In this document: piece after piece, positions 1-9,354 of the stretch
Layout of the letters: every line of letters starts with the position of its first letter
Numbering within the stretch: the stretch's first letter is position 1
Origin: Kitasatospora viridis
Lineage (GTDB): Bacteria; Actinomycetota; Actinomycetes; Streptomycetales; Streptomycetaceae
Reading direction: 5' to 3'
DNA length: 64,000 nt
NCBI RefSeq assembly: GCF_007829815.1
Contig: NZ_VIWT01000001.1
Location: 1,511,501 to 1,575,500, forward strand
Translations under genes and position numbers: made by a program
The notes under the pieces: generated by a model
What the model saw: the letters and a program-made list of their open reading frames with translations, nothing else
The model's database searches: none
What the model was told of the DNA's origin: nothing

Positions 1-1373
1 ACGACCTCGCCGACGCCCAGCTTGCGCACGTCCTCGGCGATCACCGAAGCGTCGCCGACCAGCACGGTGACCAGCTGCTCGGGCGGGAAGGCGGCGACCA
101 CGCCGGCCGTGGCGGCGGCGGTGGTCAGCTCTGCCAGCTGCCGGTAGACCTCGGCCTGGAAGTCGTCCGGCAGGTCCTGCTCCACCTGGTCGGCCAGGGT
201 GGCGGCGACCGAGCCGGCCGTCTCGTACTTCAGCGGGGCGACGCCGACCAGGAACTGCACGGCCTCCTCCCGCTCCCCGTCGGTCAGGCCCTCGGCGGCC
301 AGCTTGCGCAGGATCTCCCAGGTGTCCTTCAGCGCCGGGGCGGTGGACTCGGTGTCCACCGAGCCGCTGATCGCCAGCAGCGCCCGGCCGGAACCGTCCG
401 CGTTGGAGCGCAGCGGCTGGGCGAAGGCCCGCACGCCGTAGGTGTAGCCCTTCTCCTCGCGCAGCACCCGGTCGAGGCGGGAGGTCAGGGTGCCGCCCAG
501 GCAGTAGGTGCCGAGGATCTGCGCGGACCAGCTCGGGTCGTGGCGGTCCGGGCCGACCCGGCCGATCAGCAGCTGGGTCTGCACCGAGCCGGGCCGGTCC
601 ACGATCACCACCCGGCCGTGGTCGTCCGCGGTCACCGCGGCGCTGCTGCTCGGGGCGGCCTGGTCGCCGGTCCAGCGGCCCAGGGTGGACTCCAGCAGCG
701 CGGGCAGCTCGATGCCGGTCAGGTCGCCGACGATCACCAGGGTCGAGGTGGCCGGGCGCACGTGGGCGTCGTAGAACGCCTTGACCGCGGCCCGGTCGAT
801 GCCCTGCACCGTCTCGGCGCTGCCGGAGCGCGGCCGGGAGAGCCGGTCCTCGGCCGCGAACAGCTCGGCGTAGAGCGCCTTGGCGGCCCGCCGGGCCGGG
901 TTGGCCAGCTCGTGGGTGATCTCGTCGAGCCGGTTGGCGACCAGCCGCTCGATCTCCTCGGCGGGCAGCGCGGGGGCCCGCAGCGCGTCGGCCAGCAGGG
1001 TGAGGCCGCGCTCCAGCCGGGAGGCCGGCACCTCCAGCACCGCGCGGATGCACGGGTGGTCGGCGTGCGCCTCCATGGTCGCGCCGGCGCGCTCCAGCTC
1101 GCCGGCGAACTGCTCGGCGGTGAGCGTGTCGGTGCCCTCGTTGAGCGCCCGGGCCAGGATGGTGGCGACCCCGTCGAGGCCGGCCGGCTCGGCGGCCAGC
1201 GGAGCGTCGATCAGCACCTCGACGGCGACCAGCTGTTGGCCGGGGCGGTCGCAGTGCAGCACCGTCAGGCCGTTGGCCAGGGTGAGCCGCTGCGGGGCCG
1301 GGAAGGCCCAGGGGGTGGGGGTGCCCGGGGTCGGCTGCGGGTGGAAGGTCATGGTGGGGACGGCGGAGGTCAC
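1..1373 (-). CDS. M16 family peptidase, non-catalytic partner subunit (C-terminus beyond window)
   Basis: Encodes a pitrilysin/insulinase-superfamily (M16) subunit; about 457 residues are visible and the 3' end lies off the left edge. The first chosen codon is a GTG whose GTGA overlaps the stop of the upstream M16 gene by 4 bp, implying translational coupling; an in-frame ATG at 1352 is the alternative start. The N-terminal half has the M16 fold signature (RLTLANGLTVL near the start), but where the HxxEH zinc motif should be there is a GLDGVATILARALNEG stretch with no histidine pair. In bacterial two-subunit M16B proteases one subunit carries zinc and the other supplies substrate-binding residues, so this is most likely the regulatory half of a heterodimer with the neighbouring gene. 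Function on a specific peptide substrate is unknown. Confidence 0.85.
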   Translation of the reverse strand, partial: MTSAVPTMTFHPQPTPGTPTPWAFPAPQRLTLANGLTVLHCDRPGQQLVAVEVLIDAPLAAEPAGLDGVATILARALNEGTDTLTAEQFAGELERAGATMEAHADHPCIRAVLEVPASRLERGLTLLADALRAPALPAEEIERLVANRLDEITHELANPARRAAKALYAELFAAEDRLSRPRSGSAETVQGIDRAAVKAFYDAHVRPATSTLVIVGDLTGIELPALLESTLGRWTGDQAAPSSSAAVTADDHGRVVIVDRPGSVQTQLLIGRVGPDRHDPSWSAQILGTYCLGGTLTSRLDRVLREEKGYTYGVRAFAQPLRSNADGSGRALLAISGSVDTESTAPALKDTWEILRKLAAEGLTDGEREEAVQFLVGVAPLKYETAGSVAATLADQVEQDLPDDFQAEVYRQLAELTTAAATAGVVAAFPPEQLVTVLVGDASVIAEDVRKLGVGEV

Positions 1374-2692
1374 GCGGCCTCCTCCTCTTCGTCGGTCGAG
1401 GCGGCGGTCGGCTCGTAGACCAGCACCGCGCGGTTGTCGGGACGCAGGCGGGCCGCGGCGAGCGCGCGGACCTCCTCGGCGGTGACCTGCTGCACGCGGG
1501 CCAGCGCGCCGTTCACCAGCTTGGGGTCGCCGAAGAGCACGGCGAAGCGGCAGAGCTCGTCGGCCCGGCCGGCCACCGTGGTGAGCCGGTCCAGCCACTC
1601 GCGCTCGATCTGCGCCTGGGCCCGCTCCAACTCCTCGGGGGTCGGGCCGTCGGCGGCGAACCGGGCCAGCTCCTCGTCGACCGCCTGCTCGATCTCGGCG
1701 ATGGACGCGTCGCCCGCCGCCTTGACGTCGAGCCAGCCGAGCGAGGGCGCGCCGGAGAGCCGGAGCAGGCCGAAGCCGGCCGAGATCGCGGTGCGGTCGC
1801 GGCGGACCAGCCGGTTGTAGAGCCGGCTGGACTCGCCGGAGCCGAGCACGGTGAGCGCCAGGTCGGCGGCGTCGGCCTGCCGGGTGCCGTCGTGCGGCAG
1901 CCGGTAGGCGCTCATCAGGGCGCGGGAGGGGACGTCCTCCTCCAGGCGCTCGCGCACCTCGGCGCCGATCACCTCGGGCAGCGTGCCGTCGCGCGGCGGC
2001 TGCTTGCCGTCGTGCCCCGGGATGCTGCCGAAGTACTTCTCCACCCAGGCGATGGCCTGCTCGGGGTCGATGTCGCCGACCACCGAGAGCACCGCGTTGT
2101 TCGGCGCGTAGTAGGTCCGGAAGAACGCGCGGGCGTCCTCCAGGGTGGCCGCGTCCAGGTCGGCCATCGAGCCGATCGGGGTGTGGTGGTAGGGGTGGCC
2201 GTCGGGGTACGAGAGCGCGGTGAGCTTCTCGAAGGCGGTGCCGTAGGGCACGTTGTCGTAGCGCTGGCGGCGCTCGTTCTTCACCACGTCGCGCTGGTTC
2301 TCCATCGACGCGTCGTCAAGGGCGGCCAGCAGCGAGCCCATCCGGTCCGCCTCCAGCCAGAGCGCGAGCTCCAGCTGGTGGGCCGGCATGGTCTCGAAGT
2401 AGTTGGTGCGCTCGAAGCTGGTGGTGCCGTTGAGCGAACCGCCGGCGCCCTGGACGAGCTCGAAGTGGCCGTTGCCGGAGACGTTGGCGGAGCCCTGGAA
2501 CATCAGGTGCTCGAAGAGGTGCGCCAGTCCGGTGCGCCCCGCCACCTCGTGACGGGAGCCCACGTCGTACCAGAGGCAGACGGCGGCGACCGGGGTGAGG
2601 TGGTCCTCGGAGAGCACCACCCGCAGGCCGTTGGCCAGGCGGTGTTCGGTGATGGCGATGCCTCCGGAGGAGGTGGGGGCCGGGTTGGCCAT
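1370..2692 (-). CDS. M16 family zinc metallopeptidase, catalytic subunit
   Basis: A 440-residue M16B peptidase. The inverted zinc motif HLFEH is seen at residues 58-62, and a downstream acidic ligand candidate lies in the ENQRDVVKNE stretch (residues 131-140), the spacing expected for the family. The ATG start is preceded by GGAAGG about 10 bases upstream. Its stop overlaps the start of the second M16 gene by 4 bp, so the two should be made in equal amounts and pair as catalytic and non-catalytic halves. No signal peptide is seen, so it is probably cytoplasmic and degrades peptides. It is divergent from parC with about 240 bp between. Confidence 0.93.
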   Translation of the reverse strand: MANPAPTSSGGIAITEHRLANGLRVVLSEDHLTPVAAVCLWYDVGSRHEVAGRTGLAHLFEHLMFQGSANVSGNGHFELVQGAGGSLNGTTSFERTNYFETMPAHQLELALWLEADRMGSLLAALDDASMENQRDVVKNERRQRYDNVPYGTAFEKLTALSYPDGHPYHHTPIGSMADLDAATLEDARAFFRTYYAPNNAVLSVVGDIDPEQAIAWVEKYFGSIPGHDGKQPPRDGTLPEVIGAEVRERLEEDVPSRALMSAYRLPHDGTRQADAADLALTVLGSGESSRLYNRLVRRDRTAISAGFGLLRLSGAPSLGWLDVKAAGDASIAEIEQAVDEELARFAADGPTPEELERAQAQIEREWLDRLTTVAGRADELCRFAVLFGDPKLVNGALARVQQVTAEEVRALAAARLRPDNRAVLVYEPTAASTDEEEEAA

Positions 2693-2933
2693 GCGCTCGG
2701 GTCCTTCCCATCGGTTGGAGGGCGGGGGGAACGTCGGGGTCTACGAGCCCCCATTCTGGTCCAACGCGTACCGTGCGGAGTTGTGCCCGCGCACACCGCG
2801 CGTTCGCCAGCGGCGCAACCGCCTGATCGGGAGTGTCCGCGCGAGGGTCCACAATGGGGGGCGCCGTACCCCCGGTGACGACATGTGAAGCAGACGCAGA
2901 AGCAGCTGACAGACGCAAGGGAGCCCCGCCGCG
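2693..2933. promoter_or_regulatory. divergent promoter region between M16 peptidase genes and parC
   Basis: About 240 bp separate the two divergent starts, so both promoters should lie here. The only clear element is the parC ribosome-binding site (AAGGGAG, about 10 bases before the ATG). I could not identify convincing -35/-10 pairs by eye. Confidence 0.5.
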
Positions 2934-5384
2934 ATGGCCCGCCGCAGTTCGCCGACCCCGCCCCCCGAGGACTTCGAGGAGCGGATCCTCGACGTCGACG
3001 TCGTGGACGAGATGAAGGGTTCCTACCTTGAGTACGCCTACTCGGTGATCTACTCGCGGGCCCTGCCGGACGCACGGGACGGGTTGAAGCCGGTGCACCG
3101 GCGAATCCTGTACCAGGCCAACGAGATGGGGCTCCGACCGGAGCGCGCGCACGTCAAGTGCGCCCGCGTGGTCGGCGAGGTGATGGGTCGACTGCACCCG
3201 CACGGGGACGCCTCGATCTACGACTCGATCGTCCGGATGGCCCAGCCGTTCTCGATGCGGGTTCCGCTGATCGACGGACACGGCAACTTCGGTTCGCTCG
3301 GCAACGACGACCCGCCGGCCGCGATGCGGTACACCGAGTCCCGGCTGACCTCGGCCTCGATGGCGCTGGTGGAGTCGATCCACGAGGAGACCGTCGACTT
3401 CTCGCCCAACTACGACGGTTCCGAGCAGGAACCCTCGGTGCTGCCGGCCGCCTTCCCCAACCTGCTGGTCAACGGCACCACCGGCATCGCGGTCGGCATG
3501 GCGACCAACATGCCGCCGCACAACCTGGCCGAGGTGGTGGCCGCCGCCCGGCACCTGATCAAGCACCCGACCGCCGACCTGGACACCCTGATGCGGTTCG
3601 TGCCCGGTCCGGACCTGCCGACCGGCGGGCGGATCGTCGGCCTGTCCGGCATCCGGGACGCGTACGAGAGCGGCCGCGGCACCTTCCGGATCCGCGCCAC
3701 CACGACGATCGAGGACGTGACGCCGCGCCGCAAGGGCATCGTCGTCACCGAACTCCCGTTCGCGGTCGGCCCGGAGAAGGTGATCGGCAAGATCAAGGAC
3801 CTGGTCAACGCGAAGAAGCTGCAGGGCATCGCGGACGTCAAGGACCTGACGGACCGTGAGCACGGCCTGCGGCTGGTGATCGAGGTCAAGAACGGCTTCG
3901 TGCCGGAGGCCCTGCTGGAGCAGCTCTACAAGCTGACCCCGCTGGAGGAGACCTTCGGCATCAACAACGTGGCGCTGGTGGACGGCCAGCCGCTCACCAT
4001 GGGCCTCAAGGAGCTGCTGGAGGTCTACGTCGACCACCGCTTCGAGGTGGTGCGCCGGCGCAGCGACTTCCGCCGCCGCAAGCGGCAGGAGCGGCTGCAC
4101 CTGGTCGAGGGCCTGCTGGTGGCGCTGCTCGACATCGACGAGGTGATCGCGCTGATCCGCAGCAGCGACAACGCGGCCCAGGCCAAGGAGCGCCTGATGG
4201 AGCGCTTCTCGCTGTCCGACACGCAGACCGCGTACATCCTCGACACCCCGCTGCGCCGGCTGACCCGCTTCGACCGGGTGGAGCTGGAGGCCGAGCAGGC
4301 CAAGCTGCTCACCGAGATCGCCGAGCTGACCGAGATCCTGGACTCGGACACCAAGCTGCGCAGCGTGGTCTCCGGCGAGCTGGCCGCGGTGGCCAAGCAG
4401 TTCGGCACCGAGCGGCGCACGGTGCTGCTGGAGGCGGGGGCGCTGCCCTCGGCCTCGCTGGCGGTGCCGCTGGAGGTGGCGGACGACCCGTGCCGGGTGC
4501 TGCTCTCCACCACCGGCCTGCTGGCCCGCACGGCGGACGGCGAGTCGGCCTCCCCGGGCGAGGGCCGGGCCAAGCACGACCTGGTCGCCTCGGCCGTGGC
4601 GGCCACCGCGCGCGGCGACGTCGGCGCGGTGACCTCGACCGGGCGGGTGCTGCGGCTGCCGGTGATCGACCTGCCCGCGCTGCCGCCGCAGGCCTCGCTC
4701 ACGCTGGCCGGCGGGGCGCAGGTCAGCGAGTTCCTGAAGCTGGCGGCGGGCGAGCGGCTGATCGCCCTGACCACGCTGGACGAGTCCTCGCCCGGGCTCG
4801 CGCTGGGCACGGTGCAGGGCGTGGTCAAGCGGGTGGTGCCGGAGTGGCCGGCCAACAAGGACGAGTTCGAGGTGATCGCGCTCAAGGACGGCGACGAGTT
4901 GGCCGGGGCGGTGGAGCTGCGGACCGGCGAGGAGGACCTGGTCTTCATCACCAGCGACGCGCAGCTGCTGCGCTTCCCGGCCTCGCAGGTGCGGCCGCAG
5001 GGCCGGCCGGCCGGCGGGATGGCCGGGATCAAGCTGGCGGACGGGGCCCGGGTGCTCTCCTTCACCGCGGTGGACCCGGCGGCGGACGCGGTGGTGGTCT
5101 CGGTGGCGGCGGCCTCCGGCACGCTCACCGGGGAGTCGCAGAGCAGTTGGAAGGTGACGCCGTTCGACCTCTACCCGCGCAAGGGCCGGGCCACCGGCGG
5201 GGTGCGCTGCCAGCGCTTCCTGCGCGGCGAGGAGGGGCTGGCGTTCGCCTGGGCGGGCGCCGCACCGGCCCGCGCGGCGGCGGCCAACGGGGCGCCGCTG
5301 GAGCTGCCGGAGCGCGACCCGCGCCGGGACGGCTCCGGCACGCCGGTGACCAAGCCGATCGCGGCGGTGGCCGGGCCCGCCTGA
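2934..5384 (+). CDS. parC: DNA topoisomerase IV subunit A
   Basis: An 816-residue type IIA topoisomerase A subunit, which cleaves and religates DNA to decatenate daughter chromosomes with ATP energy from ParE. The breakage-reunion domain starts at about residue 30. [18 protein letters not shown] and the HPHGD segment (residues 88-92) match the family, and the catalytic tyrosine is Y133 in AAMRYTESR. The C-terminal third (from about residue 480) is the beta-pinwheel DNA-wrapping region. The GyrA-box QRRGGKG is not apparent, and the partner parE is 7.6 kb away in the same window, both favouring topo IV over gyrase. It is sometimes annotated as a second gyrA. The start is ATG with an AAGGGAG site. 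Confidence 0.93.
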   Translation: MARRSSPTPPPEDFEERILDVDVVDEMKGSYLEYAYSVIYSRALPDARDGLKPVHRRILYQANEMGLRPERAHVKCARVVGEVMGRLHPHGDASIYDSIVRMAQPFSMRVPLIDGHGNFGSLGNDDPPAAMRYTESRLTSASMALVESIHEETVDFSPNYDGSEQEPSVLPAAFPNLLVNGTTGIAVGMATNMPPHNLAEVVAAARHLIKHPTADLDTLMRFVPGPDLPTGGRIVGLSGIRDAYESGRGTFRIRATTTIEDVTPRRKGIVVTELPFAVGPEKVIGKIKDLVNAKKLQGIADVKDLTDREHGLRLVIEVKNGFVPEALLEQLYKLTPLEETFGINNVALVDGQPLTMGLKELLEVYVDHRFEVVRRRSDFRRRKRQERLHLVEGLLVALLDIDEVIALIRSSDNAAQAKERLMERFSLSDTQTAYILDTPLRRLTRFDRVELEAEQAKLLTEIAELTEILDSDTKLRSVVSGELAAVAKQFGTERRTVLLEAGALPSASLAVPLEVADDPCRVLLSTTGLLARTADGESASPGEGRAKHDLVASAVAATARGDVGAVTSTGRVLRLPVIDLPALPPQASLTLAGGAQVSEFLKLAAGERLIALTTLDESSPGLALGTVQGVVKRVVPEWPANKDEFEVIALKDGDELAGAVELRTGEEDLVFITSDAQLLRFPASQVRPQGRPAGGMAGIKLADGARVLSFTAVDPAADAVVVSVAAASGTLTGESQSSWKVTPFDLYPRKGRATGGVRCQRFLRGEEGLAFAWAGAAPARAAAANGAPLELPERDPRRDGSGTPVTKPIAAVAGPA

Positions 5385-5435
5385 GCCGCCGCTGACGGGC
5401 TGTTGACAGGCCGCTGACGGACTGTCGACGGGTCC

Positions 5436-5489
5436 GTGATCACCCGGGTCGCACCTACCGCACGCCGGTAGGGTGACCCGGGTGATCAC
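5436..5489. repeat. long imperfect hairpin overlapping the next gene's start codon
   Basis: The 15-bp arms GTGATCACCCGGGTC (5436-5450) and GACCCGGGTGATCAC (5475-5489) are perfect inverted repeats. The inner bases continue pairing (one bulged A, one G-U) down to a 5-base loop at 5461-5465, giving about 24 pairs in all. It lies 51 bp after the parC stop and contains both candidate GTG starts (5473 and 5482) of the next gene. There is no T-tract. It could serve as the parC terminator, a translation-blocking stem, or both. Confidence 0.8.
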
Positions 5490-6384
5490 CTGTACGAGCC
5501 TGTCGAACGAGCTGGCGGAACCGCTGGCCGCCACCGCCGCCACCGCCACCACCTGGCTGCTGATCGAGCAGTCCGGCCCGTGGGGCGCCAAGGCGCTGAC
5601 CGAAAGTCACCTCGACACCGAGCTCGGCCGGGCCCTGGACCGGGCCTGCGAGGGCACCGGGGTGCGGATCGCGCTGATCCGCCGCCCGGGACGGCACGCC
5701 GACGACCGGCCGGCCGTGCGCCACCAGGTGGTGCTGGCGCACACCGTGCCCGGGCGGGGCTGGATCCGGCGGGCCGAGCTCGCCACGCCCGCCGAACTGC
5801 TGGAGCTGGACTTCGCCGCACTGGGCGCCGGCGAGCACGGCGGCTTCGGCGAGCCGCACCACGGCGGTCCGCTGGCCCTGGTGTGCACCAACGGGCGCCG
5901 CGACCGCTGCTGCGCGCTGCTCGGGCGACCGCTGGCCGCCGAGCTGGCCACCGCCGGGCACAGCGAGGTCTGGGAGGTCACCCACCTGGGCGGGCACCGG
6001 TTCTCCCCCACCATGCTGGTGCTGCCCTACGGCTACGCCTACGGGCGGCTCACCGAGGCCGGCGCCAAGTCGGTCCTGGCGGCCACCGCCGCCGGGCTCA
6101 CCGAACCCACCCACTCCCGTGGCCGGTCCTGTTGGGACCGGCCGGGGCAGGCCTCGGAGCACGCGGTCCGCGAGCTGACCGGCGATCAGCACGCCGAATC
6201 CCTGACGGTCGATCAGGAGCCGCTGGCGGAGGGCGGCTGGACCTGCACCGTGCGGCACACCGACGGCCGGGCCTGGCGGGTCGAGGTGGCGGCGACGCGG
6301 GCCGAACCGGCCCGCCCGGAGAGCTGCGGCAAGGCGCCGGGGAACCCGGTCCGGATGGACGTCCGCTCGGTGTCCGCGCTCTGA
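5473..6384 (+). CDS. sucrase/ferredoxin-like family protein
   Basis: A 303-residue protein of the sucrase/ferredoxin-like (Suc_Fer-like) family, which has a thioredoxin-like ferredoxin fold and no well-established biochemical role in Streptomyces. Family features visible are the N-terminal EPLAATAATATTWLLIEQ segment, the cysteine cluster CTNGRRDRCC (about residues 137-147), and the VTHLGGHRFSPTMLVLPYG block that follows. The cysteines could bind an Fe-S cluster, but this is inference. The start is uncertain: GTG 5473 or GTG 5482 (three codons later) both fit, and both sit inside the 5436-5489 hairpin. It is transcribed in the same direction as parC, 88 bp downstream. Confidence 0.88.
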   Translation: MTRVITCTSLSNELAEPLAATAATATTWLLIEQSGPWGAKALTESHLDTELGRALDRACEGTGVRIALIRRPGRHADDRPAVRHQVVLAHTVPGRGWIRRAELATPAELLELDFAALGAGEHGGFGEPHHGGPLALVCTNGRRDRCCALLGRPLAAELATAGHSEVWEVTHLGGHRFSPTMLVLPYGYAYGRLTEAGAKSVLAATAAGLTEPTHSRGRSCWDRPGQASEHAVRELTGDQHAESLTVDQEPLAEGGWTCTVRHTDGRAWRVEVAATRAEPARPESCGKAPGNPVRMDVRSVSAL

Positions 6385-6603
6385 CTCCGGGTCGCCTTGA
6401 CGGAGCGTGACCGCTCCAACGGCGCACTCCACCGCAGCGCGGCGGCCGGGCCCTGCCTAGCGTGGCCGCGGTGGGACCACCCCACCTGAGCGGCCTCCGC
6501 ACTCGAACCGGAAGCCGCGGTGCTGCGCGGCGCCGGCCCCGTCATGGGCCCGGCCCCGCCGTCCCGGCCGCCCGGCCGGGCGCACGGAAGGATGCGACCG
6601 GAA

Positions 6604-7611
6604 ATGAAGCCGGACCTGAACTCCATAGCCACCCCGCCCACCGCCGACCCGTCCACCCCGCCGACCCACCGCGCGGCTCGGCTGCGCCACCGGGTCGGCC
6701 TGGCCGCCGCCATGGTGGCGGGGGCCGGCTCGATCGCGCTGGGAGCCGACCTCGCGGTCGCCGCCCCCGCGACGGCGGCGCCGACCGCCCAGCCGGCCGC
6801 GGCCTTCGCCGACGACCCGGACGGGCAGGACACCGTCTACGGCACCGACGGCGCGAACGCCACGGACGACGGCACCTCGGGCACCGACGACACCAGCGCC
6901 TCGGACGACGTGAACGCCACGGACGACTCGACCGACGCCACCGATCCGGTCGACGCCACCGACGACACGGGCGCCACAGGCGCCACCGACGACAGCGCGT
7001 CCGGCATGGACGACACCGTGTCGGGCACGGACGACAGCGCCACCACCGACAGCGACAGTGACGGCGGCATGCGGCAGGGCTGGGACGGCTCGGTCTACTG
7101 GTTCCGCAACGAGGCCGGCGAGTGGCGCTACACCAGCCACCGGGACGTCTACCTGGAGCGGACCAACTCCGGCTCCGGCTCCGACACCGGGTCCAGCTCG
7201 GCGGACAACGGCGAGTCGCGCAGCCGCCCGGCGCCGACGGCCTCCCGCGGCTCGGTGGAGACGGCCGTGCAGTTCGCCCTGGCCCAGCTCGGCAAGCCCT
7301 TCGTGATGGGCGGCAACGGCCCGAACGGCTACGACTGCTCCGGCCTGATCCAGCAGTCCTTCCGCCGGGCCGGGATCGACCTGCCGCGGGTGGCCGACGA
7401 CCAGTACCTGGCCACCACTCCGATCGACGCGAGCCGGCTGCGCCGCGGCGACCTGCTCTTCTGGTCCTACGACGGGACTCCCGGCGGCATCCACCACGGT
7501 GCCATCTACCTGGGCGACGACAAGTTCGTGGAGGCCGCCAAGCCGGGCACCACGGTCCGGATCTCGCACCTCAACCACGGCTACTGGCCGAGCTTCATGG
7601 GCCGTCCCTGA
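6604..7611 (+). CDS. secreted NlpC/P60 cell-wall peptidase with Asp-rich linker
   Basis: A 335-residue secreted cysteine peptidase predicted to cut stem peptides of peptidoglycan. After a charged N-terminus (RAARLRHR) a hydrophobic signal segment runs over residues 31-58 with an AxA-type end. Residues 69-156 are a low-complexity Asp/Thr/Ser/Ala linker with repeated ATDD-like units. The NlpC/P60 domain fills residues 218-335, with catalytic C245 in GYDCSGLI, H298 in HHGAIYLG, and a third polar residue near H322. The ATG at 6604 was chosen because GGAAGG lies 12 bases upstream; an ATG at 6592 directly abuts that site and would add four residues. It is convergent with the symporter gene, separated by a hairpin terminator. 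Confidence 0.9.
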   Translation: MKPDLNSIATPPTADPSTPPTHRAARLRHRVGLAAAMVAGAGSIALGADLAVAAPATAAPTAQPAAAFADDPDGQDTVYGTDGANATDDGTSGTDDTSASDDVNATDDSTDATDPVDATDDTGATGATDDSASGMDDTVSGTDDSATTDSDSDGGMRQGWDGSVYWFRNEAGEWRYTSHRDVYLERTNSGSGSDTGSSSADNGESRSRPAPTASRGSVETAVQFALAQLGKPFVMGGNGPNGYDCSGLIQQSFRRAGIDLPRVADDQYLATTPIDASRLRRGDLLFWSYDGTPGGIHHGAIYLGDDKFVEAAKPGTTVRISHLNHGYWPSFMGRP

Positions 7612-7625
7612 CGGCCGGACGGACG

Positions 7626-7655
7626 GGACCCCGGGCGCCTGCGCGCCCGGGGTCC
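7626..7655. terminator. bidirectional GC hairpin terminator
   Basis: A 13-bp perfect stem, GGACCCCGGGCGC (7626-7638) and its complement (7643-7655), has a CTGC loop and lies between the convergent NlpC/P60 and symporter genes. It has no strong T-tract, as is common for streptomycete terminators. Confidence 0.8.
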
Positions 7656-7674
7656 GTTGCTGCCACGGCTGCGG

Positions 7675-9354
7675 TCAGACCGCCCCGGCGCCCGTGAGCG
7701 AGCGCACCTCCAGCTCGGCGAACTTGTCCGGGTCGGCCCGCTCCTCGCCGCTGACCGTGCCGACCCAGCCGAGCAGGAAGCCCAGCGGGATCGAGATCAG
7801 GCCGGGGTTCTCCAGCGGGAACCAGTGGAAGTCCACCCCGGGGAACATGGCGGTCTTGGCGCCGGAGACGACCGGCGAGAAGAGCACCAGGACCAGGGCC
7901 GGCACCAGACCGCCGTAGGTCGCCCAGCAGGCCCCGCGGGTGGTGAAGCGGCGCCAGAACAGGTTGTAGATGAGCGTCGGCAGGTTGGCCGAGGCCGCCA
8001 CCGCGAAGGCCAGCGAGACCAGGAAGGCCACGTTGAGCCGCTGGGCGAACAGGCTCAGCACGATCGCCAGACCGCCGATCACCACGGCGGCGGCACGGGC
8101 CATCACCACCTCCTGACGCTCCGTCACCGGCGGGAGGTGCGGGCGGCGGAAGGCCTGTGCGTAGAGGTCGTGGGCGAAAGACACGGAGGAGGCCAGGGTC
8201 AGGCCGGCCACCACCGCGAGGATGGTGGCGAAGGCGATCGCCGAGGTGATGGCGAAGAAGAGCGTGCCGCCGGTGCTGCCCTCACCGCCGCCGAGGTTGA
8301 GCGCGAGCAGCGGGACGGCGGTGTTGCCGGCCGGGTTGGCGGCCTTGACCGCCTTGGAGCCGACCAGCGCGGTGGCCCCCAGGCCCAGCACGATGGTCAT
8401 CAGGTAGAACGCGCCGACCAGACCGATCGCCCAGATCACCGAGCGCCGGGCGGCCCGCGCGGTGGGCACGGTGTAGAAGCGGGAGAGGATGTGCGGCAGG
8501 CCCGCGGTGCCGAGCACCAGGGCGATGCCGAGGCTGACGAAGTCCAACCGGCTGGTGGTGGACTCGCCGTACTTCAGACCGGGCTCCAGGTAGCTGTTGC
8601 CGGCGCCGCTGCCGTGCGCGGCGGCACGCATCAGGTCGGCCAGGTCGAAGTGGAACCGGAGCAGCACCCAGACGGTCAGCAGCACGGCACCGACCATCAG
8701 CATCCCGGCCTTGACGATCTGGATCCAGGTGGTGGCGCGCATGCCGCCGACCGTCACGTAGATGATCATCAGGGCGCCGACGGCGACGATGGTCCAGGTG
8801 TTGGCGGCCGAGCCGGTGGTGCCGAGCAGCAGGGCCACCAGGCTGCCCGCGCCGACCATCTGGGCGATCAGGTAGAGCAGGGTGACGACCACGCTGGCGG
8901 TGCCGGCGGCGGCCCGCACCGGTCGCTGGCGCATCCGGGTGGCCAGCACATCGGCCAGGGTGTACCGGCCGGTGTTGCGCACCAGTTCGGCCACCCACAT
9001 CAGCACCACCAGCCAGGCGACCAGGAAGCCGATGCTGTACAGCATGCCGTCGTAGCCGTAGAGCGCGATCAGGCCCGTGACGCCGAGGAAGGAGGCCGCG
9101 GAGAGGTAGTCGCCGGAGAGCGCGATGCCGTTCTGGAACGGGCCGAAGTCCCGCCCGCCGGCGTAGAAGTCCTCGGCGGCCTGGCCGCGCCGGCCCACCC
9201 AGAGGGTGATCGCCAGGGTGACCACGACCACCAGGGCGAAGAGCACCACCGCCAGGCTGTGGTGCTCCTGGCGCGCGGGGGCGGTGTGCGGGAACGGCGG
9301 CAGCACGGTGGCGAGCGGGGTGCCGGGGGCGCTGAGCAGACTGAATCGGTTCAT
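7675..9354 (-). CDS. sodium/solute symporter, cation-acetate (ActP-like)
   Basis: A 559-residue integral membrane protein of the solute:sodium symporter family with about 13 hydrophobic segments. The segment WVGRRGQAAEDFYAGGRDF and the following GDYLSAASFLGVTGLI resemble the first cytoplasmic loop and TM2 of acetate/pyruvate permeases of the ActP/MctC type. It is preceded by a DUF485 gene whose stop overlaps this ATG by 4 bp (ATGA). A DUF485 small membrane protein followed by ActP is the classic acetate-permease operon arrangement, so monocarboxylate uptake (acetate, pyruvate or similar) is the best inference. The exact substrate cannot be read from sequence. Confidence 0.9.
   Translation of the reverse strand: MNRFSLLSAPGTPLATVLPPFPHTAPARQEHHSLAVVLFALVVVVTLAITLWVGRRGQAAEDFYAGGRDFGPFQNGIALSGDYLSAASFLGVTGLIALYGYDGMLYSIGFLVAWLVVLMWVAELVRNTGRYTLADVLATRMRQRPVRAAAGTASVVVTLLYLIAQMVGAGSLVALLLGTTGSAANTWTIVAVGALMIIYVTVGGMRATTWIQIVKAGMLMVGAVLLTVWVLLRFHFDLADLMRAAAHGSGAGNSYLEPGLKYGESTTSRLDFVSLGIALVLGTAGLPHILSRFYTVPTARAARRSVIWAIGLVGAFYLMTIVLGLGATALVGSKAVKAANPAGNTAVPLLALNLGGGEGSTGGTLFFAITSAIAFATILAVVAGLTLASSVSFAHDLYAQAFRRPHLPPVTERQEVVMARAAAVVIGGLAIVLSLFAQRLNVAFLVSLAFAVAASANLPTLIYNLFWRRFTTRGACWATYGGLVPALVLVLFSPVVSGAKTAMFPGVDFHWFPLENPGLISIPLGFLLGWVGTVSGEERADPDKFAELEVRSLTGAGAV

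Noticed and set aside
2316..5591. Very long open frame opposite parC (and similar long frames opposite parE, HflX, NrdJ, RshA, P450 and siderophore genes)
   Set aside because: High GC depletes stop codons on the opposite strand; these frames give Arg/Ala/Gly/Pro-rich low-complexity products with no motifs, while the overlapped genes have clear family motifs.
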